Shown here piece by piece: positions 41,806-41,868 of a stretch of DNA of 41,868 bases. A model generated the notes under the pieces. The model made no database searches. It was not told the DNA's origin and saw only the letters and a program-made list of their open reading frames with translations. Made by a program: the position numbers and the translations under genes. The stretch is from Ornatilinea sp. (GTDB lineage Bacteria; Chloroflexota; Anaerolineae; Anaerolineales; Anaerolineaceae), in assembly GCA_018433975.1 (NCBI GenBank), contig JAHDQE010000025.1, forward strand, positions 1 to 41,868. Direction: 5' to 3'. Numbering within the stretch: position 1 is the first letter of the stretch; the number at the start of each line of letters is the position of its first letter.

Positions 41806-41868
41806 ATGCAAACCTGTCCAAAATGTCACAGAACGGACCGGCAAAACCGAGCCGGGAAAACAGAAAGC
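41806..41868 (+). CDS. Start of a transposase-like gene, cut by the window edge
   Basis: From the ATG at 41806 the frame reads MQTCPKCHRTDRQNRAG and runs off the edge. A CPxC zinc-ribbon head followed by a basic stretch is typical of IS1-type transposases. The preceding 30 bases (from about 41775) replace the decayed gene abruptly, as expected for an element's end. Only 21 codons are visible. Confidence 0.45.
   Translation, partial: MQTCPKCHRTDRQNRAGKTES

Overview
The window looks like a piece of a bacterial chromosome, most probably from an anaerobic Chloroflexota (Anaerolineae-like) organism. That assignment is an inference with modest confidence. It rests on the Glu/Ala/Pro-rich linker after the lipobox of the peptide-binding lipoprotein, the multi-effector type III CRISPR locus, the Fe-S old-yellow enzyme and the mixture of IS families. 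No rRNA or tRNA gene was found.

Region A (1-14700) is a complete CRISPR-Cas type III-A (Csm) locus, all read leftward. It has two arrays (1-593, running off the left edge, and 2557-4003) with duplicated, diverged leaders. cas2-cas1 and a small membrane-protein gene lie between them. The Csm operon follows: cas10/csm1, csm2, csm3, csm4, csm5, a CARF-HEPN RNase (Csx1-like), a CARF-PD-(D/E)XK nuclease (Card1/Can2-like), a Csx15-like putative ring nuclease and cas6. Upstream of cas10 is a CARF domain fused to a LuxR-type DNA-binding domain. Its own sigma70-like promoter carries a perfect 12-bp palindrome between -35 and -10. The locus therefore appears to send a cyclic-oligoadenylate signal to an RNase, a DNA/RNA nuclease, a putative off-switch and a transcription factor.

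Region B (14800-20480) holds a TudS-like desulfidase, a large old-yellow/2,4-dienoyl-CoA-reductase-type flavoenzyme, and divergently a PucR-type regulator and an MFS transporter. A CRP-like palindrome sits in the divergent gap.

Region C (20582-34748) is a leftward catabolic cluster: M20 amidohydrolase, peptide-type ABC binding protein and two permeases (no ATPase), cysteine-synthase-like enzyme, M24 peptidase, a deleted M24 pseudogene, two tandem luciferase-like (LLM) flavin oxidoreductases and a threonine-synthase-like PLP enzyme. An IclR-type regulator is divergent from it. Two matching 27-bp operator-like sites each lie just downstream of a sigma70-like promoter, one facing each way. A third LLM gene, broken by a frameshift in a run of seven A, lies beyond the regulator. 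A salvage pathway for N-acylated or S-substituted amino acids or peptides is a reasonable hypothesis.

Region D (35026-41868) is an AT-rich surface-polysaccharide island: UDP-galactopyranose mutase (glf), four glycosyltransferase-like genes and a histidine phosphatase. An IS982-family element has inserted exactly at the phosphatase start codon and split the operon. The right edge holds a decayed gene and the first bases of another transposase-like gene.
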